NCBI RefSeq assembly: GCF_019645875.1
Contig: NZ_CP081000.1
Span: forward strand, 1,364,001-1,428,000
Direction: 5' to 3'
DNA: 64,000 nucleotides
Source of the DNA: Mycolicibacterium senegalense
GTDB lineage: Bacteria; Actinomycetota; Actinomycetes; Mycobacteriales; Mycobacteriaceae
The notes beneath the pieces were generated by a model, which saw only the letters and a list, made by a program, of their open reading frames with translations, had not been told where the DNA came from and did no database searches. The position numbers and the translations under genes are program-made. How positions within the stretch are numbered: position 1 is the first letter of the stretch; each line of letters starts with the position of its first letter. Below are positions 36,818-46,099 of this stretch, piece by piece.

Positions 36818-37519
36818 TCATCCCAGTCTGGCGGCAATACCGTCCAGCAGTTGAGCCAGGCCGCAACGGAATTCGGTCAATGGGTCCTCGTCGGACCGAT
36901 CGAGTGCGCCCGCGTCGATCGCGGCCGCCAGGGCCGGGAACCGCGCCGGGGTCACCAGGCGACGTAACAGCCCGGGGTACTCGCTGTCGTCCACATCGCG
37001 GGCTTCGATGGCCAGCGCGGCCGAACCGCGGGTGAAGATCAGCACGGCCATGACTGCGGTGAGCTTCTCGCGTTCGGTCAGGCGGGTGCCGGACAGGCCG
37101 GCCAGTGCGGCGTCCAGCCAGGCCAACTGGCCGGGGTCGGCGGGAAGCCCAGCCGACGCACACTGCAGGACCCAGGGATGGCGGTGGTAGACGTCCCACA
37201 GGGCGCCAGCCCAATTTTCCAGTGCCGTACGCCAATTCGCGTCCACGGGTGCCGACGGCGCCGGGCCGGGCGCGACGGCCAGCATGAAGGTGACCAGCTC
37301 GTCTTTGTTGGCCACGTGCCGGTAGAGCGACATGGTGCCGCACCCGAGTTTCTCGGCCAGTCGTGCCATCGACAAGGCGGCCAGGCCGTCGTCGTCGGCG
37401 AGTTCGACAGCTGCCGCGACGATGGTCTCGCGGGTCAGTCCACGTGACCGACGTGGCTCGGCGTCCTGCTGCCAAAGCAGGCGCAAGGCGCGGGGGAGTG
37501 GAGCATCGGCGCTGGTCAT
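36818..37519 (-). CDS. TetR-family transcriptional regulator (TetR_C type)
   Basis: 233 aa. Helix-turn-helix region LTRETIVAAAVELADDDG, LSMARLAEKLGCGTMSLYRHV; the C-terminal part (WRTALENWAGALWDVYHRHPWVLQ) is like the tetracycline-repressor C-terminal family. ATG 37519. It is divergent from the small membrane protein gene across a 54-bp gap bearing two related palindromes, so it very probably represses both itself and that gene. Confidence 0.88.
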   Translation of the reverse strand: MTSADAPLPRALRLLWQQDAEPRRSRGLTRETIVAAAVELADDDGLAALSMARLAEKLGCGTMSLYRHVANKDELVTFMLAVAPGPAPSAPVDANWRTALENWAGALWDVYHRHPWVLQCASAGLPADPGQLAWLDAALAGLSGTRLTEREKLTAVMAVLIFTRGSAALAIEARDVDDSEYPGLLRRLVTPARFPALAAAIDAGALDRSDEDPLTEFRCGLAQLLDGIAARLG

Positions 37520-37552
37520 CAGTGTTCAGAATAACCAGTGACATCGCTATGC

Positions 37553-37584
37553 GTATGGCATACCCTTTTGCGTATGACATACGC
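37553..37584. promoter_or_regulatory. paired TetR operators
   Basis: Two palindromes share the half-site GTATG/CATAC: GTATGGCATAC at 37553-37563 and the longer GCGTATGACATACGC at 37570-37584, with centres 19 bp apart. The second overlaps the start codon of the membrane protein gene at 37574, so bound repressor would block its expression directly. Confidence 0.7.
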
Positions 37585-38251
37585 ATCTCTGCGTTCCGTC
37601 CGCTGGGCAGCGGCACTCACCGTGATCGTGACGGTGTTTCTCGTGTACTCGCTGCCGCCGTATCTGACCGGCGGGACTCGGGTACAGGCCACGTTCGGGC
37701 TGCACTACCCGTTGCTGGTCGCACATGTCCTGTTGGCGAGCGTGGCGATGGTGTGCGCGGTCGCGCAGGTGTGGCCGGGCCTGCGGCGCCGCCACCCGGC
37801 GTGGCATCGACGTACCGGGCGGATCTATGCCGCCACCGCCATCCCGGCGGCTCTCTGTGCCATCGTGATCGGGGCGGCCACACCCTTCGGCCCGATCCTG
37901 GGGGTCAGCAACGTCGTACTCGCAGCGTTGTGGTTCTGGTTCACCGTCGACGGTTTCCTGGCGGCACGGCAGCGCCGGTTCGGCGCTCACCGGCGTCAGA
38001 TGCTGCGCAGCGCGACGCTGGCACTGTCGATCATCACCAACAGAGTGTGGACCCCGGTGCTGTACCTGGGATTCAATCCATTGCGCGACAGCGTCTTTGG
38101 TGGGAACGAGGAGAAGTATGTCTGGGCTGTAGCGGGCGTGGGCGGTTGGCTGGGCTGGACGATTCCGCTGCTACTCCTGCAGGTATGGCTGCGTCGGCAC
38201 CCGGGGACCGGCTCTGAGCCCGTGCCGATGGCTGCCTCGGTTCCCCGGTAA
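37574..38251 (+). CDS. DUF2306-like integral membrane protein
   Basis: 225 aa with six or seven hydrophobic segments. The loop VWPGLRRRHPAWHRRTGRIY, with conserved His, and the RRFGAHRRQMLRSATLALSIITNR segment are like the DUF2306 / cytochrome b561-like membrane family. Function is unknown; a heme-binding or transport role is only a guess. ATG 37574 lies within the second palindrome. Confidence 0.7.
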   Translation: MTYASLRSVRWAAALTVIVTVFLVYSLPPYLTGGTRVQATFGLHYPLLVAHVLLASVAMVCAVAQVWPGLRRRHPAWHRRTGRIYAATAIPAALCAIVIGAATPFGPILGVSNVVLAALWFWFTVDGFLAARQRRFGAHRRQMLRSATLALSIITNRVWTPVLYLGFNPLRDSVFGGNEEKYVWAVAGVGGWLGWTIPLLLLQVWLRRHPGTGSEPVPMAASVPR

Positions 38252-38261
38252 ACGCCAGTGA

Positions 38262-38279
38262 GCAGGAGTAGTCTCCTGC
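38262..38279. promoter_or_regulatory. perfect palindrome before atsA
   Basis: GCAGGAG, spacer TAGT, CTCCTGC. A 7-4-7 inverted repeat between the membrane protein stop and atsA. It has no T run, so an operator or mRNA structure is more likely than a terminator. Confidence 0.4.
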
Positions 38280-38324
38280 GCGACCAGTCTTACCGGTGCT
38301 GAATCGCCAACAAGTGAGGTCGCC

Positions 38325-40688
38325 ATGGCAGCCGTGTCCAACTCAGCGTTCAACGGCAAGATCGCCCTGGACATCAGGGATTCCGAACCGGACTGGGCGC
38401 CCTATGCGGCACCCGTCGCCGTCGAGAACGCTCCCAACGTCCTGTATCTGGTGTGGGACGACACCGGCATCGCCACGTGGGACTGCTTCGGTGGGCTGGT
38501 GGACATGCCCGCCATGAGCCGGATCGCCGAACGCGGAGTTCGGTTGTCGCAGTTCCACACCACGGCGCTGTGCTCACCGACCCGAGCCTCACTGCTCACC
38601 GGACGCAATGCCACCACGGTGGGGATGGCCACCATCGAGGAGTTCACCGACGGGTTCCCGAACTGCAACGGCCGGATTCCGCATGAGACGGCGCTCCTGC
38701 CGGAGGTGCTGGCCGAGAACGGCTACAACACCTACTGCGTGGGCAAGTGGCACCTGACGCCGCTGGAAGAGTCCAACCTGGCTGCCACCAAACGGCATTG
38801 GCCGTGCGCGCGGGGGTTCGAACGGTTCTACGGATTCATGGGCGGCGAGACCGACCAGTGGTATCCGGACTTGGTCTATGACAACCACCCGGTCGATCCG
38901 CCGGCCACTCCGGAGGAGGGCTACCACTTGTCGCGCGACCTGGCCGACAAGACCATCGAGTTCATCCGCGATGCCAAGGTGATCGCCCCGGACAAGCCCT
39001 GGTTCACCTACCTGTGCCCGGGAGCCGGCCATGCCCCGCACCATGTGTTCAAGGAGTGGGCCGATCGGTACGCCGGTCGGTTCGACATGGGTTACGAGGC
39101 CTACCGCGACATCGTGCTCCAGAACCAGAAGCGGCTCGGCATCGTGCCGTCCGACACCGAACTGTCACCGCTGAACCCTTACGCGGATGTCAAGGGCCCC
39201 AACGGCGAAGCCTGGCCCGCGCAAGACACCGTCCGGCCATGGGAGTCCTTGTCGGCCGAAGAGAAGCGGCTGTTCGCCCGGATGGCCGAGGTGTTCGCCG
39301 GGTTCCTGTCCTACACCGACGCGCAGATCGGCCGGGTGCTGGACTTCCTGGAGCAGGCGGGCCAGCTCGACAACACGATCATCGTGGTGATCTCCGACAA
39401 CGGGGCCAGTGGCGAAGGCGGGCCGAACGGCTCGGTCAACGAGACCAAGTTCTTCAACGGCTATATCGACACCGCCGAGGAGGGGCTGAAGTTCATCGAC
39501 CGGTTGGGCTCACCGGATACCTACAACCATTACCCCATCGGGTGGGCCATGGCCTTCAATACACCCTACAAGCTGTTCAAACGCTATGCCTCTCATGAGG
39601 GCGGGATCGCCGACACCGCAATCATCTCCTGGCCCAATGGCATTCGGGCCCATGGTGCGGTGCGCGACAACTACGTCAACGTCTGCGACATCACCCCGAC
39701 GGTTTACGACCTGCTCGACATCACGCCGCCGGCCAGCGTGCGCGGCGTTCCGCAGAAGCCGTTGGACGGGGTGAGCTTCAAAGTGGCACTGGATGATCCG
39801 GATGCCCCGACGGGCAAGGAGACCCAGTTCTACACCATGCTCGGCACTCGCGGCATCTGGCACCAGGGCTGGTTCGCCAACACCGTGCACGCCGCCACGC
39901 CCTCGGGATGGTCGCACTTCGAAGCGGACCGCTGGGAGCTCTTCCATATCGAATGCGACCGCAGTCAGTGCCATGACCTGGCCGACGAAGAACCCGACAA
40001 GCTCGAAGAGCTGAAGGCCCTGTGGTTCAGCGAAGCCGACAAGTACAACGGCCTGCCGCTGGCCGATCTCAACATCTTCGAGACGATGACGCGGTGGCGG
40101 CCCTATCTGGTCGGGGAGCGGACCCGCTACACCTACTACCCACACACCGCCGAAGTCGGCCTCGGTGCGGCCGCCGAACTGCGCGGGCAGTCCTTCACCG
40201 TGCTCGCCGAGGTCACCGTTGACGGCGCTGACGCGCACGGCGTGTTGTTCAAGCAGGGCGGGGCGCACGGCGGCCATGTGCTGTTCATCGCCGACGGGCG
40301 GCTGCACTACGTGTACAACTTCCTCGGCGAGCACGAACAGGCGTTGGTCTCTCCCGATCCGGTTCCGTTGGGGCGGCACCTCTTCGGAGTCCAGTACCGG
40401 CGCACCGGCACCGTCGAGGGCAGTCACACCCCGCTCGGGGACACCGCCCTGTACATCGACGACACGACCGTCGCCGAGCTTGCCGGGATGCGAACCCACC
40501 CCGGTATGTTCGCGCTCGCCGGGGGCGGCATCTGCATCGGACGCAATACCGGATCGGCTGTGTCCCAGCGATACCGGGCACCGTTCCCGTTCACCGGCGG
40601 TGCCATCGGCCAGGTCACCGTCGATTTGTCCGGCGAGCCCTACCAGGACCTCGAGCGCGAACTCGCCGCGGCGTTCGCCAAGGACTAG
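38325..40688 (+). CDS. atsA: arylsulfatase AtsA
   Basis: 787 aa. The sulfatase signature CSPTR begins at Cys83 (formylglycine position); metal ligands are in VWDDTGIATWD and VISDNGASGEG. A C-terminal beta-rich domain of about 190 residues follows, as in other mycobacterial AtsA. No export signal is seen. The position after the S10 block and just before the formylglycine-generating enzyme matches Rv0711-Rv0712 in M. tuberculosis. It hydrolyses sulfate esters; the natural substrate is unknown. GTGAGGT forms the ribosome site. Confidence 0.93.
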   Translation: MAAVSNSAFNGKIALDIRDSEPDWAPYAAPVAVENAPNVLYLVWDDTGIATWDCFGGLVDMPAMSRIAERGVRLSQFHTTALCSPTRASLLTGRNATTVGMATIEEFTDGFPNCNGRIPHETALLPEVLAENGYNTYCVGKWHLTPLEESNLAATKRHWPCARGFERFYGFMGGETDQWYPDLVYDNHPVDPPATPEEGYHLSRDLADKTIEFIRDAKVIAPDKPWFTYLCPGAGHAPHHVFKEWADRYAGRFDMGYEAYRDIVLQNQKRLGIVPSDTELSPLNPYADVKGPNGEAWPAQDTVRPWESLSAEEKRLFARMAEVFAGFLSYTDAQIGRVLDFLEQAGQLDNTIIVVISDNGASGEGGPNGSVNETKFFNGYIDTAEEGLKFIDRLGSPDTYNHYPIGWAMAFNTPYKLFKRYASHEGGIADTAIISWPNGIRAHGAVRDNYVNVCDITPTVYDLLDITPPASVRGVPQKPLDGVSFKVALDDPDAPTGKETQFYTMLGTRGIWHQGWFANTVHAATPSGWSHFEADRWELFHIECDRSQCHDLADEEPDKLEELKALWFSEADKYNGLPLADLNIFETMTRWRPYLVGERTRYTYYPHTAEVGLGAAAELRGQSFTVLAEVTVDGADAHGVLFKQGGAHGGHVLFIADGRLHYVYNFLGEHEQALVSPDPVPLGRHLFGVQYRRTGTVEGSHTPLGDTALYIDDTTVAELAGMRTHPGMFALAGGGICIGRNTGSAVSQRYRAPFPFTGGAIGQVTVDLSGEPYQDLERELAAAFAKD

Positions 40689-40721
40689 CGAGGAGCCGTC
40701 GAATCGGTCGGTTGCGACGAC

Positions 40722-40727
40722 TAGCCT
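40722..40727 (+). promoter_or_regulatory. -10 box for possible leaderless FGE transcript
   Basis: TAGCCT ends 7 nt before GTG 40735, in the 46-nt gap after atsA. It would let the maturase be made independently of atsA. Confidence 0.4.
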
Positions 40728-40734
40728 CGAATCC

Positions 40735-41610
40735 GTGGTCACCGAACTCGTCGAACTGCCCGGCGGCACCTTTTCGATGGGATCGACGGCCTTCTATCCC
40801 GAAGAGGCGCCGGTGCACGCCGTGACCGTCGCCGGATTCGCCATCGAGAAGCACCCCGTCACCACCGCGCAGTACGGCGCCTTCGTGGAGGCCACGGGAT
40901 ACGTCACGGTCGCCGAACGCCCGATGGACCCGGCGTTGTACCCCGGCGTGGCCGAGGAAGACCTGGTGCCCGGCGCCCTGGTGTTCCGGCCCACCGACGG
41001 CCCCGTTGACCTACGTGACTGGCGTCAATGGTGGGACTGGGCGCCCGGCGCCAATTGGCGGCATCCCTTCGGTCCCGATCGCGGCGCGGCCGCACCCGAC
41101 CATCCCGTGGTGCAGGTGGCCTACCCGGATGCGGCGGCGTATGCGGCCTGGGCCGGGCGCCGGTTGCCCACCGAAGCCGAATGGGAGTACGCGCCGCGTG
41201 GGGGAGTCGATGGCATCTACGCCTGGGGCGACGAGGTCGCCCCTGACGGGGTGCTCATGGCCAACACCTGGCAGGGCCGGTTCCCGTATCGCAACGACGG
41301 CGCCTCGGGCTGGCGCGGTACCTCACCGGTCGGAGCCTTCCCGCCGAACGCGTTCGGCCTGTCCGACATGATCGGCAACGTGTGGGAGTGGACCACCACC
41401 CGCTTCGCCGGGCACCACCGTCCGCAGGCCGATGCCCCGGCGTGCTGCCCACCTCCCGCCGACCCCGATCCGATGGTGAACCAGGTGCTCAAGGGCGGTT
41501 CGCACCTGTGCGCGCCGGAGTACTGCCACCGCTATCGCCCGGCCGCGCGGTCACCGCAGTCGCAGGACAGCTCGACCACGCACATCGGCTTTCGCTGCGT
41601 GGCCGGCTGA
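40735..41610 (+). CDS. formylglycine-generating enzyme (sulfatase-modifying factor, SUMF1 family)
   Basis: 291 aa. Starts with VELPGGTFSMGSTAFYPEEAPVH-type FGE sequence (broken here to its key part PGGTFSMGS) and contains PVTTAQYGAFV, HPVVQVAYPDAAAYAAWAGR and RLPTEAEWEYA. The copper-binding active-site pair is Cys259 and Cys264 (CAPEYC), near the C-terminus. It oxidises the CxPxR cysteine of sulfatases to formylglycine, so it should activate AtsA and the sulfatase at 22032. Orthologue of Rv0712. GTG 40735 lacks a ribosome site. Confidence 0.93.
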   Translation: MVTELVELPGGTFSMGSTAFYPEEAPVHAVTVAGFAIEKHPVTTAQYGAFVEATGYVTVAERPMDPALYPGVAEEDLVPGALVFRPTDGPVDLRDWRQWWDWAPGANWRHPFGPDRGAAAPDHPVVQVAYPDAAAYAAWAGRRLPTEAEWEYAPRGGVDGIYAWGDEVAPDGVLMANTWQGRFPYRNDGASGWRGTSPVGAFPPNAFGLSDMIGNVWEWTTTRFAGHHRPQADAPACCPPPADPDPMVNQVLKGGSHLCAPEYCHRYRPAARSPQSQDSSTTHIGFRCVAG

Positions 41611-41637
41611 AGCCCGCAGAACCGGATCTACGGCGAT

Positions 41638-41666
41638 TTGGCGCATTCGCCGTGCTCACCTAGTAT
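41638..41666 (+). promoter_or_regulatory. SigA-type promoter of the rplN operon
   Basis: TTGGCG at 41638-41643 and TAGTAT at 41661-41666, spacer 17 nt, followed after 4 nt by GGGTTGCCTTG. The S10 promoter at 12473 has the same spacer and the same initial transcribed sequence. Confidence 0.75.
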
Positions 41667-41796
41667 GTAGGGGTTGCCTTGGGCAGACCTCGGTTGACTG
41701 CTGTTTTGAGTCAGCCCCGCGTGCCCTTCGGAAACAAAGACCGCGCACGTCCAGGTCGGTATCTGGCGTGCATACAAAACCAGGTCAGGAGATCGA

Positions 41797-42165
41797 GTGA
41801 TTCAGCAGGAATCGCGGTTGAAGGTCGCCGACAACACGGGCGCCAAGGAAATCTTGTGCATCCGCGTGCTCGGTGGCTCATCGCGACGCTACGCCGGCAT
41901 CGGTGATGTCATCGTCGCGACCGTCAAGGACGCCATCCCCGGCGGCAACGTCAAGCGCGGCGACGTCGTCAAGGCAGTCGTGGTGCGCACCGTCAAGGAG
42001 CGCCGCCGCGCCGACGGCAGCTACATCAAGTTCGACGAGAACGCCGCCGTCATCATCAAGGCCGACAACGACCCGCGCGGTACCCGCATCTTCGGGCCCG
42101 TCGGCCGCGAACTGCGCGAGAAGCGCTTCATGAAGATCGTTTCGCTGGCGCCGGAGGTTTTGTAA
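41797..42165 (+). CDS. rplN: 50S ribosomal protein L14
   Basis: 122 aa, GTG start. [19 protein letters not shown] and [28 protein letters not shown] are diagnostic. The leader from about 41671 is 126 nt. First gene of the spc-type block. Confidence 0.99.
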   Translation: MIQQESRLKVADNTGAKEILCIRVLGGSSRRYAGIGDVIVATVKDAIPGGNVKRGDVVKAVVVRTVKERRRADGSYIKFDENAAVIIKADNDPRGTRIFGPVGRELREKRFMKIVSLAPEVL

Positions 42166-42483
42166 ATGAAGGTCCACAAGGGCGACACCGTGCTGGTGGT
42201 CTCGGGCAAGGACAAGGGCGCCAAGGGCAAGGTCATCGAGGCCTACCCGGCTCGCGACAAGGTCCTCGTCGAGGGCGTCAACCGGATCAAGAAGCACACC
42301 GCGCAGTCGCAGAACGAGCGCGGCGCATCGTCGGGCGGCATCGTCACCCAGGAAGCCGCGATCCACGTGTCCAACGTGATGGTCGTCGACTCCGATGGCA
42401 AGCCGACCCGTGTGGGTTACCGCGTCGATGAGGAGACCGGCAAGAAGGTCCGCATCGCCAAGACCAATGGCAAGGACATCTGA
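42166..42483 (+). CDS. rplX: 50S ribosomal protein L24
   Basis: 105 aa. The KOW motif [20 protein letters not shown] at the N-terminus identifies L24, an early assembly protein. It abuts rplN and overlaps rplE by one base. Confidence 0.99.
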   Translation: MKVHKGDTVLVVSGKDKGAKGKVIEAYPARDKVLVEGVNRIKKHTAQSQNERGASSGGIVTQEAAIHVSNVMVVDSDGKPTRVGYRVDEETGKKVRIAKTNGKDI

Positions 42484-43046
42484 TGACTGCACCAGAGAAG
42501 GTTCAGCCGCGGCTGAAGCAGCGCTACCGCGAAGAGATCCGTGAGGCGCTCAACAAGCAGTTCGAGTTCGACAACGTCATGCAGATCCCGGGCGTCGTCA
42601 AGGTCGTCGTCAACATGGGTGTCGGCGACGCCGCCCGTGACGCCAAGCTGATCAACGGCGCGGTCAACGACCTGGCCCTGATCACCGGCCAGAAGCCGGA
42701 GATCCGCAAGGCGCGCAAGTCCATCGCACAGTTCAAGCTGCGTGAGGGCATGCCCATCGGTGCCCGCGTCACCCTCCGTGGCGACCGGATGTGGGAGTTC
42801 CTGGACCGGCTGATCTCGATCGCCCTGCCCCGTATCCGCGACTTCCGCGGCCTGAACGGCAAGCAGTTCGACGGCACCGGCAACTACACCTTCGGCCTCA
42901 ACGAGCAGTCGATGTTCCATGAGATCGACGTGGACTCCATCGACCGCCCCCGCGGCATGGACATCACCGTCGTCACCTCGGCGACCAACGACGACGAAGG
43001 CCGTGCGCTGCTGAAGGCGCTGGGCTTCCCCTTCAAGGAGAACTGA
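42483..43046 (+). CDS. rplE: 50S ribosomal protein L5
   Basis: 187 aa. [42 protein letters not shown] core (key part [14 protein letters not shown]) and [12 protein letters not shown] are those of L5, which binds 5S rRNA. Confidence 0.99.
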   Translation: MTAPEKVQPRLKQRYREEIREALNKQFEFDNVMQIPGVVKVVVNMGVGDAARDAKLINGAVNDLALITGQKPEIRKARKSIAQFKLREGMPIGARVTLRGDRMWEFLDRLISIALPRIRDFRGLNGKQFDGTGNYTFGLNEQSMFHEIDVDSIDRPRGMDITVVTSATNDDEGRALLKALGFPFKEN

Positions 43047-43050
43047 GCAC

Positions 43051-43236
43051 ATGGCAAAGAAGGCGTTGATCCACAAGGCCAACAAGAAGCCCAAGTTCGC
43101 GGTTCGCGCGTACACGCGGTGCAACAAGTGCGGTCGCCCGCACTCGGTCTACCGCAAGTTCGGGCTGTGCCGTATCTGCCTGCGCGAAATGGCGCACGCG
43201 GGTGAACTGCCCGGCGTGCAGAAGTCCAGCTGGTAA
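43051..43236 (+). CDS. rpsN: 30S ribosomal protein S14, zinc-binding short form
   Basis: 61 aa. Two CxxC pairs, CNKCGRPH and CRICLRE, form a zinc ribbon, so this is the C+ (type Z) S14. Such strains often also hold a zinc-free paralogue elsewhere; none is in this window. Confidence 0.98.
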   Translation: MAKKALIHKANKKPKFAVRAYTRCNKCGRPHSVYRKFGLCRICLREMAHAGELPGVQKSSW

Positions 43237-43341
43237 TTCAGCACCCGCCGCGCGCGAGCGCAGCAGACCACAGACCAATCCAAACAGGTTGCGGAAGGCC
43301 CTGAAACAGGGAACCGCCGCGAGGAAGGTGAGCCGGTTGTC
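43237..43341 (+). promoter_or_regulatory. intergenic leader before rpsH with hairpin
   Basis: A 105-nt gap within an otherwise dense operon. CCCTG, loop AAA, CAGGG forms a hairpin at 43299-43311, with flanking GCGG (43291) and CCGC (43314) able to extend it through an internal loop. A regulatory role, for example an S8 binding site, is speculation. Confidence 0.35.
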
Positions 43342-43740
43342 ATGACGATGACTGACCCGATCGCAGACTTTTTGACACGTCTGCGCAACGCCAATTCGGC
43401 GTACCACGATGAGGTGACTCTGCCCCACTCGAAGCTCAAGGCGAACATCGCCGAGATCCTCAAGAAAGAGGGCTACATCAACGACTACCGCACCGAGGAT
43501 GCTCGCGTCGGCAAGTCTCTGGTGGTGTCGCTCAAGTACGGCCCCAGCCGTGAGCGCAGCATCGCCGGCCTGCGCCGGGTGTCCAAGCCCGGCCTGCGGG
43601 TCTACGCAAAATCCACCAATCTGCCTCGGGTGCTCGGCGGCCTGGGCGTGGCGATCATCTCCACGTCCTCGGGCCTGCTCACCGACCGCCAGGCAGCACG
43701 ACAGGGCGTGGGCGGCGAAGTCCTCGCTTACGTCTGGTAG
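43342..43740 (+). CDS. rpsH: 30S ribosomal protein S8
   Basis: 132 aa. [16 protein letters not shown] and the C-terminal [18 protein letters not shown] [16 protein letters not shown] motif are typical of S8, which nucleates the 30S platform and in E. coli represses the spc operon. Confidence 0.99.
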   Translation: MTMTDPIADFLTRLRNANSAYHDEVTLPHSKLKANIAEILKKEGYINDYRTEDARVGKSLVVSLKYGPSRERSIAGLRRVSKPGLRVYAKSTNLPRVLGGLGVAIISTSSGLLTDRQAARQGVGGEVLAYVW

Positions 43741-43753
43741 GGGGCAGCAGAAC

Positions 43754-44293
43754 ATGTCGCGTATTGGTAAGCAGCCGGTCCCGGTTCCCGCCGGGGTCGA
43801 TGTGACGATCGACGGCCGCAACGTCTCGGTCAAGGGCCCCAAGGGCACCCTGACCCTGGACGTCGCCGAGCCGATCACCGTCGAGCGCAACGATGACGGC
43901 GCCATCGTGGTCAGCCGTCCCGATGACGAGCGGCGCAGCCGCTCCCTGCACGGGCTGTCCCGGACCCTGGTGGCCAACCTGGTCACCGGTGTCACCGAGG
44001 GCTACACCCGCAAGATGGAGATCTTCGGCGTCGGCTACCGCGTCCAGCTCAAGGGTTCCAACCTGGAGTTCGCGCTCGGTTACAGCCACCCCGTGGTGAT
44101 CGAGGCGCCCGAGGGCATCACGTTCGCCGTCGAGACGCCCACCAAGTTCTCGGTCTCGGGTATCGACAAGCAGAAGGTCGGTCAGATCTCCGCGGTCATC
44201 CGCCGCCTGCGCCGCCCCGACCCGTACAAGGGCAAGGGTGTGCGTTACGAGGGTGAGCAGATCCGCCGCAAGGTCGGAAAGACAGGTAAGTAA
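43754..44293 (+). CDS. rplF: 50S ribosomal protein L6
   Basis: 179 aa. [25 protein letters not shown] and the C-terminal [16 protein letters not shown] are the L6 signatures. ATG 43754 is preceded by GGGGCAGC; the longer open frame overlaps rpsH. Confidence 0.99.
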   Translation: MSRIGKQPVPVPAGVDVTIDGRNVSVKGPKGTLTLDVAEPITVERNDDGAIVVSRPDDERRSRSLHGLSRTLVANLVTGVTEGYTRKMEIFGVGYRVQLKGSNLEFALGYSHPVVIEAPEGITFAVETPTKFSVSGIDKQKVGQISAVIRRLRRPDPYKGKGVRYEGEQIRRKVGKTGK

Positions 44294-44296
44294 GTC

Positions 44297-44713
44297 ATGG
44301 CTACTACAAAGACTGACGCCGCAGCTGCCGCCGCCCGCAAGCCGGTGGGGCAGAACATCTCTGAGACCCGCCGTAACTCCCGGCTGCGTCGGCACGCCCG
44401 GTTGCGCAAGAAGGTCTCCGGCACCGCGCAGACCCCGCGTCTGGTGGTCAACCGTTCGGCACGGCACATCCACGTGCAGCTCGTCGACGACCTGGAAGGC
44501 GTCACCCTGGCGGCTGCCTCGTCGATCGAGGCCGACGTTCGCGCCGTCGAGGGCGACAAGAAGGCGCACAGCGTTCGGGTCGGTCAGCTGATCGCCGAGC
44601 GCGCCAAGGCTGCCGGCGTCGACACCGTGGTGTTCGACCGTGGTGGCTACACCTATGGCGGCCGGATCGCCGCGCTGGCGGATGCCGCGCGCGAGGGCGG
44701 GCTGAAATTCTGA
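44297..44713 (+). CDS. rplR: 50S ribosomal protein L18
   Basis: 138 aa. A short Ala-rich N-terminal extension precedes the L18 core ([20 protein letters not shown], then [21 protein letters not shown]). Binds 5S rRNA with L5. Confidence 0.98.
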   Translation: MATTKTDAAAAAARKPVGQNISETRRNSRLRRHARLRKKVSGTAQTPRLVVNRSARHIHVQLVDDLEGVTLAAASSIEADVRAVEGDKKAHSVRVGQLIAERAKAAGVDTVVFDRGGYTYGGRIAALADAAREGGLKF

Positions 44714-44735
44714 TGACTGTCAACGAGAGGACTGC

Positions 44736-45395
44736 ATGATGGCCGAGCAGGCAACTGGTGCCGGCGGCCCAGGCGCTTCCGACAACCGTGGTGGCCGTGG
44801 CCGCCGCGACGACCGTGGTGGCCGTGGCGGCCGCGACAGCGGCGAGAAGAGCAACTACATCGAGCGCGTGGTGTCGATCAACCGCGTCTCCAAGGTGGTC
44901 AAGGGTGGTCGGCGCTTCAGCTTCACCGCTCTGGTCATCGTCGGTGACGGCAAGGGCATGGTCGGCGTCGGCTACGGCAAGGCCAAGGAAGTTCCGGCCG
45001 CCATTGCCAAGGGCGTCGAGGAGGCTCGCAAGGGCTTCTTCCGGGTTCCGCTGATCGGCGGCACCATCGTCCACCCGGTTCAGGGCGAAGCCGCTGCCGG
45101 TGTGGTGATGCTGCGTCCGGCCAGCCCCGGTACCGGTGTGATCGCCGGTGGTGCGGCTCGCGCGGTGCTGGAATGCGCCGGCGTGCACGACATCCTGGCC
45201 AAGTCGCTGGGCAGCGACAACGCGATCAACGTGGTGCACGCCACCGTTGCCGCGCTGAAGATGATCCAGCGTCCCGAAGAGGTGGCGGCCCGTCGCGGTC
45301 TGCCGCTGGAGGACGTTGCGCCGGCCGGCATGCTGAAGGCCCGGCGTGAGAGCGAAGCGCTGGCTGCCGCAGCCGCGCGTGAGGGATCGGCATAA
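44736..45395 (+). CDS. rpsE: 30S ribosomal protein S5
   Basis: 219 aa. A Gly/Arg/Asp-rich disordered N-terminus ([15 protein letters not shown]) precedes the S5 double-stranded RNA-binding domain ([20 protein letters not shown]) and the domain with [15 protein letters not shown]. Two adjacent ATGs (44736, 44739) are both usable; GAGAGG is upstream. Confidence 0.98.
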   Translation: MMAEQATGAGGPGASDNRGGRGRRDDRGGRGGRDSGEKSNYIERVVSINRVSKVVKGGRRFSFTALVIVGDGKGMVGVGYGKAKEVPAAIAKGVEEARKGFFRVPLIGGTIVHPVQGEAAAGVVMLRPASPGTGVIAGGAARAVLECAGVHDILAKSLGSDNAINVVHATVAALKMIQRPEEVAARRGLPLEDVAPAGMLKARRESEALAAAAAREGSA

Positions 45396-45397
45396 CC

Positions 45398-45583
45398 ATG
45401 GCAGAGCTCAAGATCACCCAGGTGCGCGGAACCATCGGTGCACGCTGGAAGCAGCGCGAGAGCCTGCGGACGCTGGGGCTGAAGAAGATTCGTCAGTCCG
45501 TGGTTCGTGAGGACAACGCGCAGACCCGCGGTCTGATCAAGACCGTTCATCACCTCATCGAGGTGGAGGAGGTGAAGTCCTGA
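45398..45583 (+). CDS. rpmD: 50S ribosomal protein L30
   Basis: 61 aa. [20 protein letters not shown] and [17 protein letters not shown] match L30, a small protein absent from some phyla but present in actinobacteria. Confidence 0.98.
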   Translation: MAELKITQVRGTIGARWKQRESLRTLGLKKIRQSVVREDNAQTRGLIKTVHHLIEVEEVKS

Positions 45584-46026
45584 TGTCTGTTATCAAGCTT
45601 CACGACCTGAGGCCTGCCCCCGGGGAGAAGAAGGCCAAGACCCGCGTCGGTCGCGGTGAGGGCTCCAAGGGTAAGACCGCCGGTCGTGGTACCAAGGGCA
45701 CCAAGGCGCGCAAGAACGTCCCCGCGACGTTCGAGGGTGGCCAGATGCCGATCCACATGCGGCTGCCGAAGCTCAAGGGCTTCAAGAACCGCTTCCGGAC
45801 CGAGTACGAGGTCGTCAACGTCGGCGACATCGCCAAGGCCTTCCCGCAGGGCGGCACCGTCGGTGTCGACGAGCTGGTTGCCAAGGGCCTCGTTCGCAAG
45901 AACAGCCTGGTCAAGGTGCTCGGCGACGGCAAGCTGGCCGTCAAGGTCGACGTGACCGCCAACAAGTTCAGCGGTAGCGCCCGTGAGGCCATCTCCGCTG
46001 CCGGCGGTTCGGCCACCGAGCTGTAA
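45583..46026 (+). CDS. rplO: 50S ribosomal protein L15
   Basis: 147 aa. The Gly/Lys-rich N-terminus ([19 protein letters not shown]) and [20 protein letters not shown] identify L15. Last gene of the second ribosomal block, followed 22 nt later by a strong terminator. Confidence 0.99.
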   Translation: MSVIKLHDLRPAPGEKKAKTRVGRGEGSKGKTAGRGTKGTKARKNVPATFEGGQMPIHMRLPKLKGFKNRFRTEYEVVNVGDIAKAFPQGGTVGVDELVAKGLVRKNSLVKVLGDGKLAVKVDVTANKFSGSAREAISAAGGSATEL

Positions 46027-46048
46027 TTTTTCCTGCGCGAGCAGAGTG

Positions 46049-46082
46049 AAAACCCCCTAAACCACGCGGTTTAGGGGGTTTT
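46049..46082. terminator. bidirectional terminator after rplO
   Basis: Perfect 15-bp stem (AAAACCCCCTAAACC at 46049-46063 and its complement at 46068-46082) with loop ACGC and T-rich ends. It serves both rplO and the convergent oxidoreductase gene, and resembles the terminator at 18177. Confidence 0.92.
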
Positions 46083-46099
46083 CGCGTCTGCTAGCCAGG

